This document shows, in pieces, positions 12,564 through 26,487 of a DNA stretch of 64,000 bases. The notes under the pieces are model-generated. The model ran no database searches. It was not told where the DNA came from and saw only the letters and a program-made list of their open reading frames with translations. The first letter of the stretch is position 1; every line of letters starts with the position of its first letter. The translations under genes were made by a program, and so were the position numbers. This DNA is from Embiotoca jacksoni (lineage: Eukaryota > Chordata > Actinopteri > Embiotocidae), in contig JAKOON010000012.1 of NCBI GenBank assembly GCA_022577435.1, positions 4,883,412 to 4,947,411 of the forward strand, in the 5' to 3' direction.

Positions 12564-15500
12564 CAGCATGGCTCGTGGCCTTGTAATCATTTTAATCTTA
12601 TAAGCAAGCGACTAAAACAACAGTCTCCAAAGACAGTAATAAGAATGTCTGCACAGGCTGAGAGAGTTTGATGAGATGTGATTTGTCGGCAGGCTGCTGG
12701 TTTGAGTATAAATACACAATATAGCACACAGTCTACACGCTGGCCTGTACTTCCCAAGGTGAATTAATATTTCATCAGCTAAAAGCGACTGCTAAAGCCA
12801 GAGAGCCAGTTCACAGTTGTTAAGCATGGTTGAGCACTGACCCGGAAACAGAGTTTGTGTGCTTTTTATTTCACAGCCAGGTGATTCAGTGTGATGAACA
12901 CTGAACCAGTGTGGGATTCTTTTTTTAGAGATTGTGCAGCAGCCAAACAGTGCTGTGCTGAGCAAACCAACCACATTATCAAACGGACAAATTCATTCAA
13001 TTCCTGCAATATTTTAAGGTAGTGGTGAATGACAGAATCACAGTTAATTTTAGAGTTAAAAACCAGTGAATAATTGATCTGGTATGAAAATCATTAACTC
13101 CCTCAACAAGCACAGTTAACTATAAAAATAGAATGTGGCACCTGCAGTTCACTGAGTCAAAGAAAAGGTTACTTGGAGGCTGAATGAACAAAGAGATAAG
13201 ATATTCCTTGTTATTTCCGACTTTGACATATTCTCGATATGATCATGATCATGCCACACCAGTCGTTATCACAGATGAGGCAACGTCCACGTTTGATGAG
13301 TTCAATGTCAGAGGAGTGAGCAGCAGCAGCCACACAGCACAGAGATGAACACTTCATCCGACTGCCATGGAGAAACTCAACTCTCCTGCAAACAGTTTAG
13401 CAAGTGTCTGATGTATCATTTGTTATGTTGGGAGCTTTCCAGTGTAATAATTTACATTCGTGGTGTCACTTTTTCTCCACCTGTGTCATCTTCCGCCGCT
13501 TCGGTTAGTCTCCTGCTTCTCACAAACGATGTTTGAACAACATTCGCAGAACAAATGTTTTGTTTTCAGTCAAAGGACATGTGAATCTAGTTAGCAAGCA
13601 ATTTTGTCTTGCAGTTGGATTACATTCTGGCCTACTGGTGGTGAAATCTGTATCTCCGTATAGCAGATTTTTACAAGTTATATTACTGACATTTATGCAC
13701 CTCAGTGAAAGAGCCTTCATCCATCTGTGTGTTGTTGTACCTGAGTGAGGTGGTGAGCTTGAGAGGGCGGACTCCGGGGGTGGCAAAGCGGAGAGAGTTT
13801 CGGTAGGTGACCTGCTGCACTGCACGGTTAAAGCTCTCAATGTCGTCTCCCTCCAGCACCAACACAGACTGACTGGGGTTCACGTGAACCTGGAAGGTCA
13901 AAGGACAAGCTTCAAAATATAAATTGACCTCATTTATGTTAATATGAACAAAGATACTCTTCACAGATAAAAAAAGAAAAGAAAAAAAGAAAGGCCCACA
14001 CAGAACGGCACAGCATTACGTTGAAGAAAGAACGAGCAGAGAAATAGAAACAGTATCCACTAACACGTTTTTAGACTCAGCACTAACACACATCAAACAA
14101 CAATGTATGAATTTTAAGTGTAAACGCCTCAAAACAGAAAACCAACCCTCATCTAGAGGAGGCCACAAACACATCTGGTCACTTAAACACAACTAATCTA
14201 CAACCTACAAACACATCTATAAGAAAAACAGAAATAAATGTGTGAAGAAAGAAGGAACCAGAAAGTTATTATTTCTGTTAAATCAAATCTAGTGAAGTTA
14301 TAATTTCGAATTTTTAAAACAGTTTCCGTTACATCAGCATCTCTTGACTCTTGCTGTCAGCCGGTTATTTAGTCTTTACAACTCTTGACTCCTAACTAAT
14401 TAAAAGTTTTGATGAGGCAGAAGTAAAAAAAAAATTATAATTTCACTCTGGCCTTTTTGGTGGAAATGTCAAAAAGTTGACAAGGGGTAAAAGTCAAACA
14501 AAGAAGTAACTTCACTGACCTGATCTGAGACAATTATACACTACTCTAAAATATAAATGCAAACAAATTGTAAAGCGGCACCAGTAGGTGATGTGTTAGT
14601 GTTCGATTTACACAGGTGTTTTTTTGAGGGAAACATTTTGGATCTCTATAGTGGACACTTTAAGCCTGAGAGGGTTAAATCAGGACTATTACAACATGAA
14701 GTAAAAGAGGGAGGTGTAACAGCAACTGCAGATTGACTTCAGAAATTGGAAATATGAAAGTATTGAGATTGTATTTTGAAAAATGAGGATAGGTTTTTTT
14801 TTTTTTTGTTGTTTTTTTTTAATTGAGACTGAGCCTTTGCACCCATCAACAGATCAGTGTAGTCTTTTATTTTGTAAAGAGTACTTTTTAAAAGTTGGTT
14901 GTAATGTTGTCTGATTTGTATTTTCAAGGGTAATCGTATTCTATTCTGATCATTGGCTGTCATCAATTGACTGCATGTGAAGAAACTTTGAACCACCTCT
15001 GACGTCACTCGGCTGAAGACAAGGCAGCTGAAGAGGTTTGGTAAATGAAATATGGTGTAGTGGAGAAGAACTGGGTTTTAATTTGGAATATTAAAGAAAT
15101 TTGACAGATGAGAACATCTGAGAAACAAGCTAGTAAATGCAGGTGTAAAACGGACTCTATGTAGCTCGCTCAGGTGTTACCTTCATGCCAGAGCCCAAAG
15201 TCTCCAGGTCTCCGAAGTCCAGCCCCTCCCTGCAGGCGTACAGACACTCCACAACACTGTGAGGCTCCACGCTGCCTGGACGCACCGTCACCCCCGACAA
15301 CAAGCCGTGGTAACCACCCACATACTTCACTAAACAGTGAACACATAACGTAATATCACTCTACACAGCTGCTAATGTGCACATTGAGAATACACCAACA
15401 ATGACATAGCAAAATGGCAGCCTGCACACCCTCATGCTGACAACAGTGTGAAACAAGGAGGTCACCTGAGTCTTTACCCTCTGGGATGGTGTTGTTTAGT

Positions 15501-18500
15501 ATCTCCTTCTGCTTCTCTTCGGGCTCTGCAGGGAAAAGAAGGCAAAGGAAAAACAGAAAACAAGAACTCAGTATAGTAAGGTATGAGAAGAAAAGAAACC
15601 TTAAGGTGCCAAAGATTGACAGGAAGAGTAAAATATATATAAATATATAATTCAAGCAGGCACAAGTGAGAAAACTGTAGACGATCTTCAAAAATGCAGC
15701 ACCTCCTCATTATCTAGCAGCAGCTGCTGCCAGGTACGTAGCAGAGTGACTTCCACTGTGGATGAGAGAATGTGTGTGTGTGTGTGTGTGTGCGCGTGCG
15801 TGCGTGCGTGTGTGTGTGTGTGTGTATGTGTGTGTATGTGTGCGTGTGTGTGTGTGTGCGTGTGTTTTCCACTGCTAATTGGCAGCCAGTTTCCCATTTT
15901 AACCAGCGGTTTGGGTGTAACTGGCTGATAGCTATCTGGCCCTAATGTTGTTCTGCTACCCTGAATAATTGATAAGTCAGTTACATTATTAGCCCTCAAA
16001 GACAAAATGCATCAAGCAAATTATAACGATGTAAAATGTCTCATATTGAGACACCTCATGAGGGTTTGAAAATTGCAGCCAGGTTTGCAGCCTGCTATCT
16101 TCAGTCTTGTTTGATGTGAATGACATGTCAGTGATGGAGGGACGCAAAGGAGGAAGCACAGTGTACAGCTGCTGCCCACAGCCTTTATGCAAGTAACAAA
16201 ATCCCTCATTAAGCTGGAGAGAAATGTATGGCAGTTGTAGAATCACTGAGCGAAACATTTCAGTGTCTCACCCCAGCAGGCGCCGATGAACATCCTCTGG
16301 CGCGGGACGGGGTTGGGGATGGCTCCATTGTCGTGGATGAGCGCGGGGTCAAAGGTCACACCATCCACATAAAGGGTCACTGACGGGAACTGGACGCTGA
16401 GTGAGAGATGATGCCACTCACTGTCACACACCTGTTGGACAGAGATAACACTGGGTCAACAGGAGCCAGAACAAAAGGAAACAGCTGAATCCCCGGGGGG
16501 GGGCGAGCTCTGGACATTTGAAACCCAGTGGTAGAAGAAGTATTCTGATCTTTTACTTAAGTAAAACGATCGATATAGAATGTAAAAATAATCTGTTATA
16601 AGTTAAAGCGCTGAATTCCTAACTGTATCTATGTAAATGTAAAGCAGATAAATGTCTCCTCAGGCTGATATATTAATACAAATTACATTATTGTTAATGC
16701 TGTTAATGTTTGCGGTGCTTCCCAACCACAGGGTCACAAGATAAATCTGAGGGGCTGTAAAATGATTAATGGGGTTGGAAACAAGACTGTACAAAATTAC
16801 ACAATTCCAATTTCCTTTCCTTTTGTGGCTGTATTTTCTTTGTGCCAATAATTAGCTACTTTTACATACATTTCAAAGCTTAGAGGAGGAATGTGAAAAC
16901 TGAGCTGAATAAGATATTTCTGTTTTGTCACGGCTTACAAGCCAAAATTATGATAAAGATTATACATAAAAACAGAGCAGGAGTACTTTCTATCTCTGGT
17001 GGATATTTCTTTAGTTTAAACATTTGTTTGTACACATTTGCTTGTACACAAAAAAGGAATAAATACAAGAATGACAAGGAAATTATAAAGGCAGAGGGGG
17101 CAGAAAAGAAAGACCAGAGTAATAAGATACCAGGGTTCAGACAGAGGGATTTAACAAATCTTCTCTGTATCAGCTCAGCAACCTTTAATCCACGGGAGTT
17201 CAATCTGTCTGGGACCAGTAGCTTCAGTCAAAACAAACCCACCTCACCCTCCCCCCCATACACACAAACACCAAATCACATACATGCAGGGATGCAAATG
17301 TGCCACATGATCAATATTCAAAAGACCTCGCTTCTTGTTTTTATGCATTGTGATGCATCTGCCACTGTTAACCTCGCATGCAAGTTTGCAATGATAAAAC
17401 TCTGATATTTACCACTTAATGTAAAAACTGGTAGAAGAAATGTTTAACATGATCGAGACAGAATGACTTCAATTTTGCTTTCTATTGTCCCTTTGCTGGA
17501 ATTAACTGTAAATACAGTTTTTTTCATGAAGGCAAAAACTGAAATTAATTTGTAAATATGCATGATGCACAAAGCCTGTTCACATGTGAAACAACACAAG
17601 GCTGGGAGATGGGGGGGGGGGGGGGGGGGGGGGGGGGGCTTTTATCTCGATAAACATTAGGGTTGTACCATATCAGTTCAGTATCTTTCAGGGTGGATTT
17701 TTGTTTTACTGGCTACATTTCCCATGAGAAATGTATCAGATGTTTGGCATTACACAGAAATGAAAACTAACTATTGAATCTCCTCCATTTCAGTGTCATT
17801 TCAAGGTAGAAACACAGAAGAAGCAGTGCAAGCGAAAACATCAAAGCTGCGTGCTGCAGTTCCCCCAGTACCTGCTCCAGTTTCCACAAGAACTTGACGG
17901 GCCGTGCGGCTGAAACGTCGGGCCAGTAGAAGAGAGAGAGGCGGCAGCCGTGGACGGAGAGGGAGTAGTGGGAGAAGGAGTCGTCTGTAGAGCACAGGAT
18001 GCAGAGGATAATTGGTCTTTTCAGAACTTTTTCATATGACCCACCATTTCTTCAGAGAATAACCACAGAGATAAAAAATGTGCAATGAGTATATTATAGA
18101 TCTGAATCTCTGTTATATTTTTTTATCACTTGTGTATTTAATGGAAGGAGAAGGTCTGCTGTAAACGCTGTCTTCCAGAAATGCCCCTAAAAAAGGCACA
18201 CAGTTGAAAAATGTTCACACAATATTTTTCCTGGCACAATTACAGTGTTTTACTGTTGTTCCGCTGTCCACTTGGCTGCACAAGCAGAGCAGCTGGAGGT
18301 TAAGTGCCTCTATCAAGAGCACCTTGATAGTAGTTGTTGAAGCGATAAACAGTTTATTTATTTTTTTTATCCAAAGCATGATTTTCCCTGCAGCTAGTGT
18401 CATGAAATGAGAACCTCCTGGGGGTTAAATGACCAAAGTGTTGATGAAATAGTGAGGAGGCAACAATGTTTGTAGCATTCATTACTAAAACATCACTCTG

Positions 18501-21500
18501 TTGCATTACATTGCCTCACAGTTTGAGAGACAAAATTTCTGTTCAGGAGTTATAACGCACCATTCTTGACTGTGCTGCACACAATCGTCTCCTCCTCCTT
18601 GCGATTTCCTCTGGTTTGAGTAGTTGCAGGCTGGATGTTGGCACCACCCCTTCGCATCCACAGCTGCAGGGTGAAGTGGTCGCCCGATAGCGCGGAGACA
18701 ACCGAATCAGGCACCACAGCAACATGATTGGATCCGTTAAAAGAGAAGACCAGAGATGAATCAGATGAGGGGAGAGTGGGCAGAGCTGAGGTCCAGTTGG
18801 CTGCAGGAGATGGAGGTGGGAGGAGGTCTACTTCACCCCTGACAGCACCTGATGAAAAGAAAGGAATAAAGGGAGAGAAGACACTATTAAAAATAGGTTG
18901 GGACTCCCGGTAGGTCACACGTTTTCATGTGTAAACCAGAACTCACCACATAGTCGTCGCACAGATCTGTCAGAGTAGCTGTCTCTGTCACAGCCCTTCC
19001 CAATGTGTCCGGTCTGGAGCTCTACGGTGGCCTGGATGTTCCACACGGTCTCTTCACAGGTCTCCAAATGCAGGCTGGGGAACAGGGGGATGCTGCCTGA
19101 CCCAGGTGTGTACTCTACACGCTTAGTCCATCCTGAAAAAGAAAAAAGTGTCTGAACGTGACATCACAACCTCACTCTCTGTCAAACAACATCGGAGTTC
19201 TAACGGGAACAATATTACATTAAAAATAAAACCAACATCAAAAGAAAGTGGAGTCCTGTAATGGTTGTGTTAATGCAATAAGGTTTTTAAACCCTTTCCA
19301 TACTCTCTGTGCTAATGTCAATGCATACTTTTTAAATATTAGTTTAATGAACTTATAACTGAATAAAAGTCAGGCAGCTGGAAATTGACATGTTTAAATG
19401 TTAAATTGTTTTAAAATTGTACTGCACTTCATACGATTATGAAATTCAAATTAGAGATTCACTGATCAGAAAGGCTGTCAACAAACGCTGTCTGCAACTA
19501 AATCTGCTGCAAACAAAGGAGACCCTGTGACACTACTATATTATGGTCTACAAAAATAAATTGTCACAGTCAGTGCTTGAAGTGGGCCGGTACTCATTGG
19601 TATGCAGAACCAGCACTTCTACATTTTACTCTGTGGTGTACCGTGACACAACCAACAGGTGTTATGCTGAGTTCTGCTTGCCCCCAAAAAATTGCATGCA
19701 CATCGCCGGAGGCTTTAAGATAGGCTCCTTATACTTAAATTCTAAATAAATTAGTTTTTTAAGTGCAGAATAATAACTGGTGTATTATATTCACTCTGTC
19801 TAAGTTGATCAAATGAAGTATATGCTAATAAAGCCATTTTATTCCTATCAAACTTTGATTGGAAGTTACTGGGTGAATGAATTATTCTGAAGAATTGATG
19901 GTTGCTGCTGAGCAGTCCTATTATTTTAGAATAGGATCACTTTATATTTATGAAATTCACACAATCAAGACAAAGTGGGCAAAAGTACGTGCGAATCAAA
20001 CTATTTGATTTGTTGATCTCGAGAAATAAAGTTACCGTGCGGATGTATTGTTCGGCAAAAATGTATCTCGCAAAGGCGTCCGATTCCCGGCAAAATCTAT
20101 TCCTTTTGACTGATGCGTGATAGGATCAGTGTGAGGGAGGCTTTGCTGTGATTGACTGTTACGGTGTAGACCAGTTGATTGACAGCGAAACGACCAATCA
20201 AAGTAGCGTAGAGTTTAGCGCCCGCTTTTCTCCAGCGGATGTCATCTAGCACCAACCTTGTCCTCGCAAACTGCGTTTCTCTGTCGGCGGCTAGTCTAAG
20301 TTAGTCGACATAAACTTACCGATAATAAGATAACAGGAACAGAATCAGATGATGACACAATAGAGCCTCCAAAGTAAAATCCTTCCCTAACCAGAACTAA
20401 TTACAGTCCAGGACCAGCAACCTAACGTTAGCAGCACGACTAGCAGTAAATGGCCTGTTGATGTAATAGGTTAGGTTAGGTTAGGTTAGGTAGTTACTTT
20501 ATTAATCCCCAAGGGGAAAGTTTTTCGCTACAGCAGCATACAGGAAGCAATAAGATAATATAGAATAATAAAAAGTAATATGAGCATCAATTCAGTTGAA
20601 CTCCAGAACAAACTGTAAGTATGTAAACATCTTACCGATCATGCATTAACAGTGTTGTTTGTCCTTCTAAACATTACTTGCTAAATTTCTGCCACTATCA
20701 GTTACATAATATAACCTACTTTTTGCTGTTTCCTACACACCCTGACAAAATGGCTGACATCATCGGTTGGCTAAATGCCGGTCATTTCAAAATAAAAGCC
20801 CTGTTTCAAATCAAAAGCCCTCCAGCTCTTTATACAGGGGCCAGCCATTTACTATGTTTTGACCTCGTCTTGTTACTCTAATAATTGAAATGGTTGTCCT
20901 ATGAATAAATATAATTACTTTACTAATATCAGCAATTTCCTAGTATCTGTTGTTCACTGTAGAAATTCAGAATGTAATACATAGTGATTTGCTAACACTG
21001 ACCGAAACGCAGCCAACATGTGAATAAGGTGTGAAGGAATTTCCATTCAACATTAGGTTTATGTAACTCTGGGAAAGAAAGGAAGGTGATTTCTTTTTCA
21101 GTCACTAAGACGTCACAGAGCTGGTAAAGATGAAGAAAAATTCCTTCTCATAAGGGAAATAGGGGCACTTTCACTTCAAGCACTAATCACAGTTTAATTA
21201 ATTACCTTCCATTGATATTACTTAGCTTCAACACTCCCTCTTTAAAACTCAGCTCTTCATCTAAACGTGCAAAGGTGATTCATCTGAGCAGCCGGCAACA
21301 CACATTCAACTCAAAGGGAAAGTTCCATCCTTAAAGCAACCGATTAAACAACTATAGCACATGTCTAAAGCCTTTTGAGCGTTGGTTCCAGAAGGATAAT
21401 CAGGACAGTAAAAGCGCAATGTGACATTTATTACCGATCCAGCCAGGTTTGCAGGACGGCTTGACCGTGACAACAACCTGGGCATCAGCCTGAGCACGGT

Positions 21501-24500
21501 TCTTTCCGCAGTCGAAGGCGGTCACCCAGAAGGTGTGAACACGCTGCCGCTTTGAATCCAATGGCTCTGTGTTCTTAATGTTTCCTAGGAGACAAGAGAG
21601 TGACAAAGAAATAAAGGACAATAAATAATGAAACCAAGAATAGAACTGAAAAAGAAATAAAAGATTAGTCATCAACAACAAGCTTGCGTAATTGAAGGCC
21701 CGGCTTAAAAAGACAGAACCGCTCTACTGTTCAGTGCACTAAACCCAGGCATCGAAACAGGAAAAGCAAAAACAGAGGAAGATAAATTGCACAAAACAGG
21801 ACAAAAATTGAAGGGTTTTCCCGTTATTAGAGATAAAGGTGAATAAATAGCGAGTTATCTGTGACAGTCTGACAGCGCTCAGCATGCCAGCTGACAAACA
21901 ATCGGTTAGAAAGAAGATGCTGTGACATGGTGAGAGGAGAAACAGAGGGATGTAAGAGACAGTGGAAAAAGAAACAAAAAGTGAAAAAAATAGACAATAA
22001 AAAGCCCACAGAATTGGAACAAGATGGGAACAAAAGGTCTCTGTGCTGCTGTACCCAGCCTGACCCAAAAAAGAAAGCAGTCGCTCATCCTCTGCAAAGC
22101 CCTCCCAAGTCCGGGACAATTCTGCAGAGTCATACTAAAACAGGGTCCTCCTCAGCTACTGTGTCACATTACAAAATGGCCACAATTGATCTCCCACCAA
22201 CCAGTCAATGGGCACAATAACAATTTGTGACATGCATCCTTTTCACAAGTAAGGGACTCTACGAGCAGCCAGGAACAAAAGGATGTTATATTAAACTGAA
22301 CAACTGTAAAGTTTATGCAGAGACAGAACAATAGTCCGCCCACTCAAAGTCTATTTTAACATCTTTTGGTTTCTACCTGAGAGGGGAATTAAGTGCCTGC
22401 AAATTTTTTCACTCTGTCGCTATGCAGACATCAATATCTCAGCGGTGTCTACTGTGTGTTTTTCATGTATTGAGGACATCCAGAGTTTCGCAACTGAATA
22501 CTGAACTGAATATTGAATTTAGTGATTCTATTGGCAACCAAGGCCGTACACAACAGACAGAAAATAAAGATACGGTGTGTGCCTGGTGAAGTCAAATAAT
22601 AGGTCTGGGATTACAATAGTCTCTGCTTTACAGTGCCAAAATAAAATCCATCTCACCATCGTTGTCAATAGCAAAGGGCACATTGGGAGTGATGATGTCA
22701 TAGAAGCAAATCTGGCTGTACTGCGGGGAGCAGTCGGCATCCAGAGCCTCCACACGCACGATTCGGTCAAACAGACGCCCTTCTGGGACTGAAGCCTCGT
22801 AGCGGCGCTCAACAAACACAGGGGAGAACTCGTTGACGTCATTTACACGAACATGCACAGTGGCCCTGAGACAAGGAGGGGCGGGAAGATAAAACACAAG
22901 CAGAGAAAGACAGATTATTGTGACAAGAAGCAGTGATGGCTGGATAGTCTTCAAAGTGCACAGTCAGAAAGGCCTCAGATAGTGGCTGTATTTATTGTTA
23001 GAAACATGAAATATCTTCTTTTCAAAGTGGGAGGAAGGGGTCTAACTTGTGTGATTTTTTGCTGTTGACTCCGTCAGGTCCCTCTCCGCAGTCGTAGGCC
23101 TGGATGGTGAAGCTGTGCTCACGCTGGCTCTCACAGTCCAGCGGCTCCTTGGACCGGACCAGACCCTCACCGGTGGAGCGATCCAGAACCACCGCTTCAA
23201 ACTGGACCGAGCCTGAACCCGAGGGGCCATTATGAACCCGGAAGCCACAAATTTCACCTGGGGGAGGGAGGAAGATGGTGTGAGACATTTGTAGGCTTTT
23301 GTATCCTACATTCCCACAGTCAACCTCAGATCTTACAACAAAACGTTGCTTGAAATCCCCCTGTTTCAGTCTAGACTAAAAACTGAAGGACTTGGCATTT
23401 ACAATCAGCATCCTCAAACTTTAAAACAGCTTCCCTGGTAAAAATGTATCTTACAACCTTTGCAACTTCCCCTGGAATATTTTCAAAAAACTCATTTATA
23501 TACTTGCATTCCTGTATTACCTTTCTGTTCCCCTTTCTCGTTCAGTTTAGTTATTTTAATGTTTTTCTTGCTATTTTCTGTGAAGCCGTTTGTAATTTTA
23601 CTTTGAAAATAGCTCACTGTTACAGTAGCATTTACAACAACCAGGGACATTTGAAATTTTACTGTCTAGCCCAACGTGGTCATACTCTATAAATTAGGAC
23701 AAACAAATCAGACCTGAGCCTCTATGAGAAGGGAAATATCTTGCACTGACGTACGTTGTAATAGAAAGATTGAAATGTAAAGGTCTCCATGATTGAACTG
23801 TGAAAGTTCATTATAATATTTAGTATATTTGAGTTCACATCGTCAGTTCTCATACCAGAAAAGTGCAGATAGATATCTGGAGATTCCTGTAAGTGGTACT
23901 TTATCTTATGCAGGCAGTCATTAGCAGAACAGAATGAAAAGGATTTAAGCTGTGACTCAAAATAAAACCCCTCAGAATAGCAGCCAATCTTCCCTGGCTG
24001 ACACAAGTCGAAGGTTCGTGCTCAAACATCTAATTTCCTTTTACATCTTGACACAGGTGCAATACATTTCAGGGAGCCTCTCAGTAATTCTAGCTGATCT
24101 TACACGATAACCTTATTTCATCAGGCTGCAGAGGCAGAGTGCTGCTGACTGTTCCTGCAATGAAGGGTTGAATTACACTATGATGGTCTAAAAATAGTGG
24201 ATTCTGTAACTGAATACATTTCCTTTAATATTTAGATGGTCTTTTGGGAAATATGGCTGGAAATGGCAGCAGTCTGATTGCGCCGAACTGAAAAATTAGC
24301 ACCATATTTATTATTACAAGTTCCAAGCAACCAAGCAGACATAAATAAACCGTGTCCTCAAACTGGTCATGCAGCTGTGGCATCGCTCTGTCCACAAAGT
24401 CAAACTTAGATCATTTTCAGTTTGGCTACACGTGCACATGATTTGACCTATATTTTCGCAGTTCAAATATTTCTGACAATTTAATTTCTATTTGTATTGC

Positions 24501-26395
24501 CAACTCTATATTTTTCCATGCTGCTTATTGCGGTTGGTGTTACCAGCATAGTGGAGTGGAGCATCTTTGTCCAGGGCAAAGAGAGGGGGATTGAGCAGCA
24601 CGGTGTTGTCGTTCTCCATGACAATCCCCTGGTACTCTGTCTCGATCCATGGCTTGTGCTTATTGGCTGAACGGCACAGAGAAGAGACCGAAAAGGCTTT
24701 GGGTTAAATGGAGCAATTACAAGGAACCAATGCGTCTATTTTTAACACTCCATTAAGGGAGGAGGGGGCATGGTGGGAGTGGGCATGAGTGGGAAAAAGA
24801 CACAATGTATGCACAAAGAGATTACAACCTTTACAACCCTAACAGACTTCCTCTTCTTAGACCACCTTCCCCTGTTTACGTCAAGCATCACTCTGCGCAC
24901 CTTCCTGCTTGACAGCATAATTAAAGTCAGCCACACACACACAGATATAGTGCTCATATCAATCAGCTAAACTGGTCTGCCACAGGGGCTTCACAATAAG
25001 ACGTGAAAAAAACAGTGTCAAAATCAAATGCCTGAGGTTTACTGTGAATTTAACCTTTAATTGCAAATTAATTATTCATCCTTGTGCTGAATGTTCTGTG
25101 CTGAATGATCAAAGGCCAAGTTAATGAGCCAGAAGGATGACGATTTTACACTTCAGCAAAGAGCAAAAACAAAAGGCAGAGTGCCCTCCCTGTGTTGTCC
25201 TCAATCTCTTAACGCAGATGCTGCAGAGTTTAAAATCAGACAGAGGCAGAAGACTTTTGTTTGGCAGTTGCTTTGTTGTCTTCACAGTGAATTTTCCAGA
25301 AAATCTGACTGGAACGAATTTCGCCCTCTTGTCCTCGAGAGGAGAGTCAACAGAGGAAAATGCTGCTGGTTCTGAATCTGATCAAACTGCTTTCCCTTCA
25401 AAGACAGAGCTGAATTCAAAAAAAAATATTTTACTTTGAGCCAATAAGATCCCTGAGTTTTAGTAAAATACCAAAATAACTCTTTTCAGAAGCCTTACTG
25501 ACAAATGTAAATGTAGAAAGTAACTAAGTACATCTATTTAAGTACCTTGCAGAAAAATGATGTATTTTCATCTGCTTCAGAGGAAAATCTTTTACTTATT
25601 CACTGTGTGTTAAAATTAACTCAATCTCGACCAGCTACAATATTAAGATACTGTTTAAGAATTACTTTTACTTTTGAGGCACATTTTTCTGATAGTATTT
25701 TTGTTCAAATGAGAGTTTGAATGCTGATTTCTTTACTTGTAAGTGAATATTTGGACACTGACATATCACTGCTGTTACAGCTGAAACAACTAGACTATTA
25801 ATAAGTATAAACAACAATCTGCAACTATTTTAATAATTGATTGAGTCTACATTAGAAGATAAAATTCTTAATTGTTGTCAAATTTCCATAAATGTCCAAA
25901 CACAAGCAGCTACACAACTTTGTCTGAATATAATTGTTTAAAACTGCCAGAATTATGATTTAAATGAGTAAATATCTGACAAACAAATGAGTAAAGAGCA
26001 CAAATATGATCAAGCTTTCAATGCCAGACAGATTTTAAAGCTCTCTGGTTCAGACAAATTTAAATCGGCACCAAAAAAGTTCAATACCCATCCCTAATCA
26101 AAGATATTTATCCTGTCTGGCTGACAACATCTCCTCCTCCTCTAGTATTTCCACAGTCTGCTCGTGTGTCTCTTTTTTGGTCATTTATCTCCTGCCCTCT
26201 GTCCCCTCAGCTGATCTCCTCCCTCCCTGCCTCTGCTATATAGCATTAATCTGAGCATCAGGCCCGTGGATTACATTCGGGATTACAGATCGAGAGGCAT
26301 CTCGTTCCATCTCTCCCTCTGACTCGCCTGGCACACTTCCTCTCTCTGTCACTCTGTCGCTCCACAACACTCACCCACCCCTGCTCGTCTGGCCC

Positions 26396-26487
<92 letters not shown>

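Larger units (their letters stand above)
11069..13740 (-). other. clstn3: Large clstn3 intron with repeats
   Basis: Intron between exons 13741-13889 and 10842-11068. It carries an interspersed fish repeat (11144-11290), a long TG/TATG array (12135-12286), a run of about 30 A at 12531-12560 and shorter A runs at 12422-12434 and 12467-12482. No further exon was seen. Confidence 0.8.

Noticed and set aside
23722..24006. Minus-strand frame within clstn3 intron
   Set aside because: No similarity to calsyntenin or other families; flanking exons already join in phase without it.
24742..24957. Minus-strand frame beginning MSTISVCVWLTLIML as a clstn3 signal exon
   Set aside because: Hydrophobic, but its usable donors are in phase 0 or 2, whereas the next exon needs phase 1.
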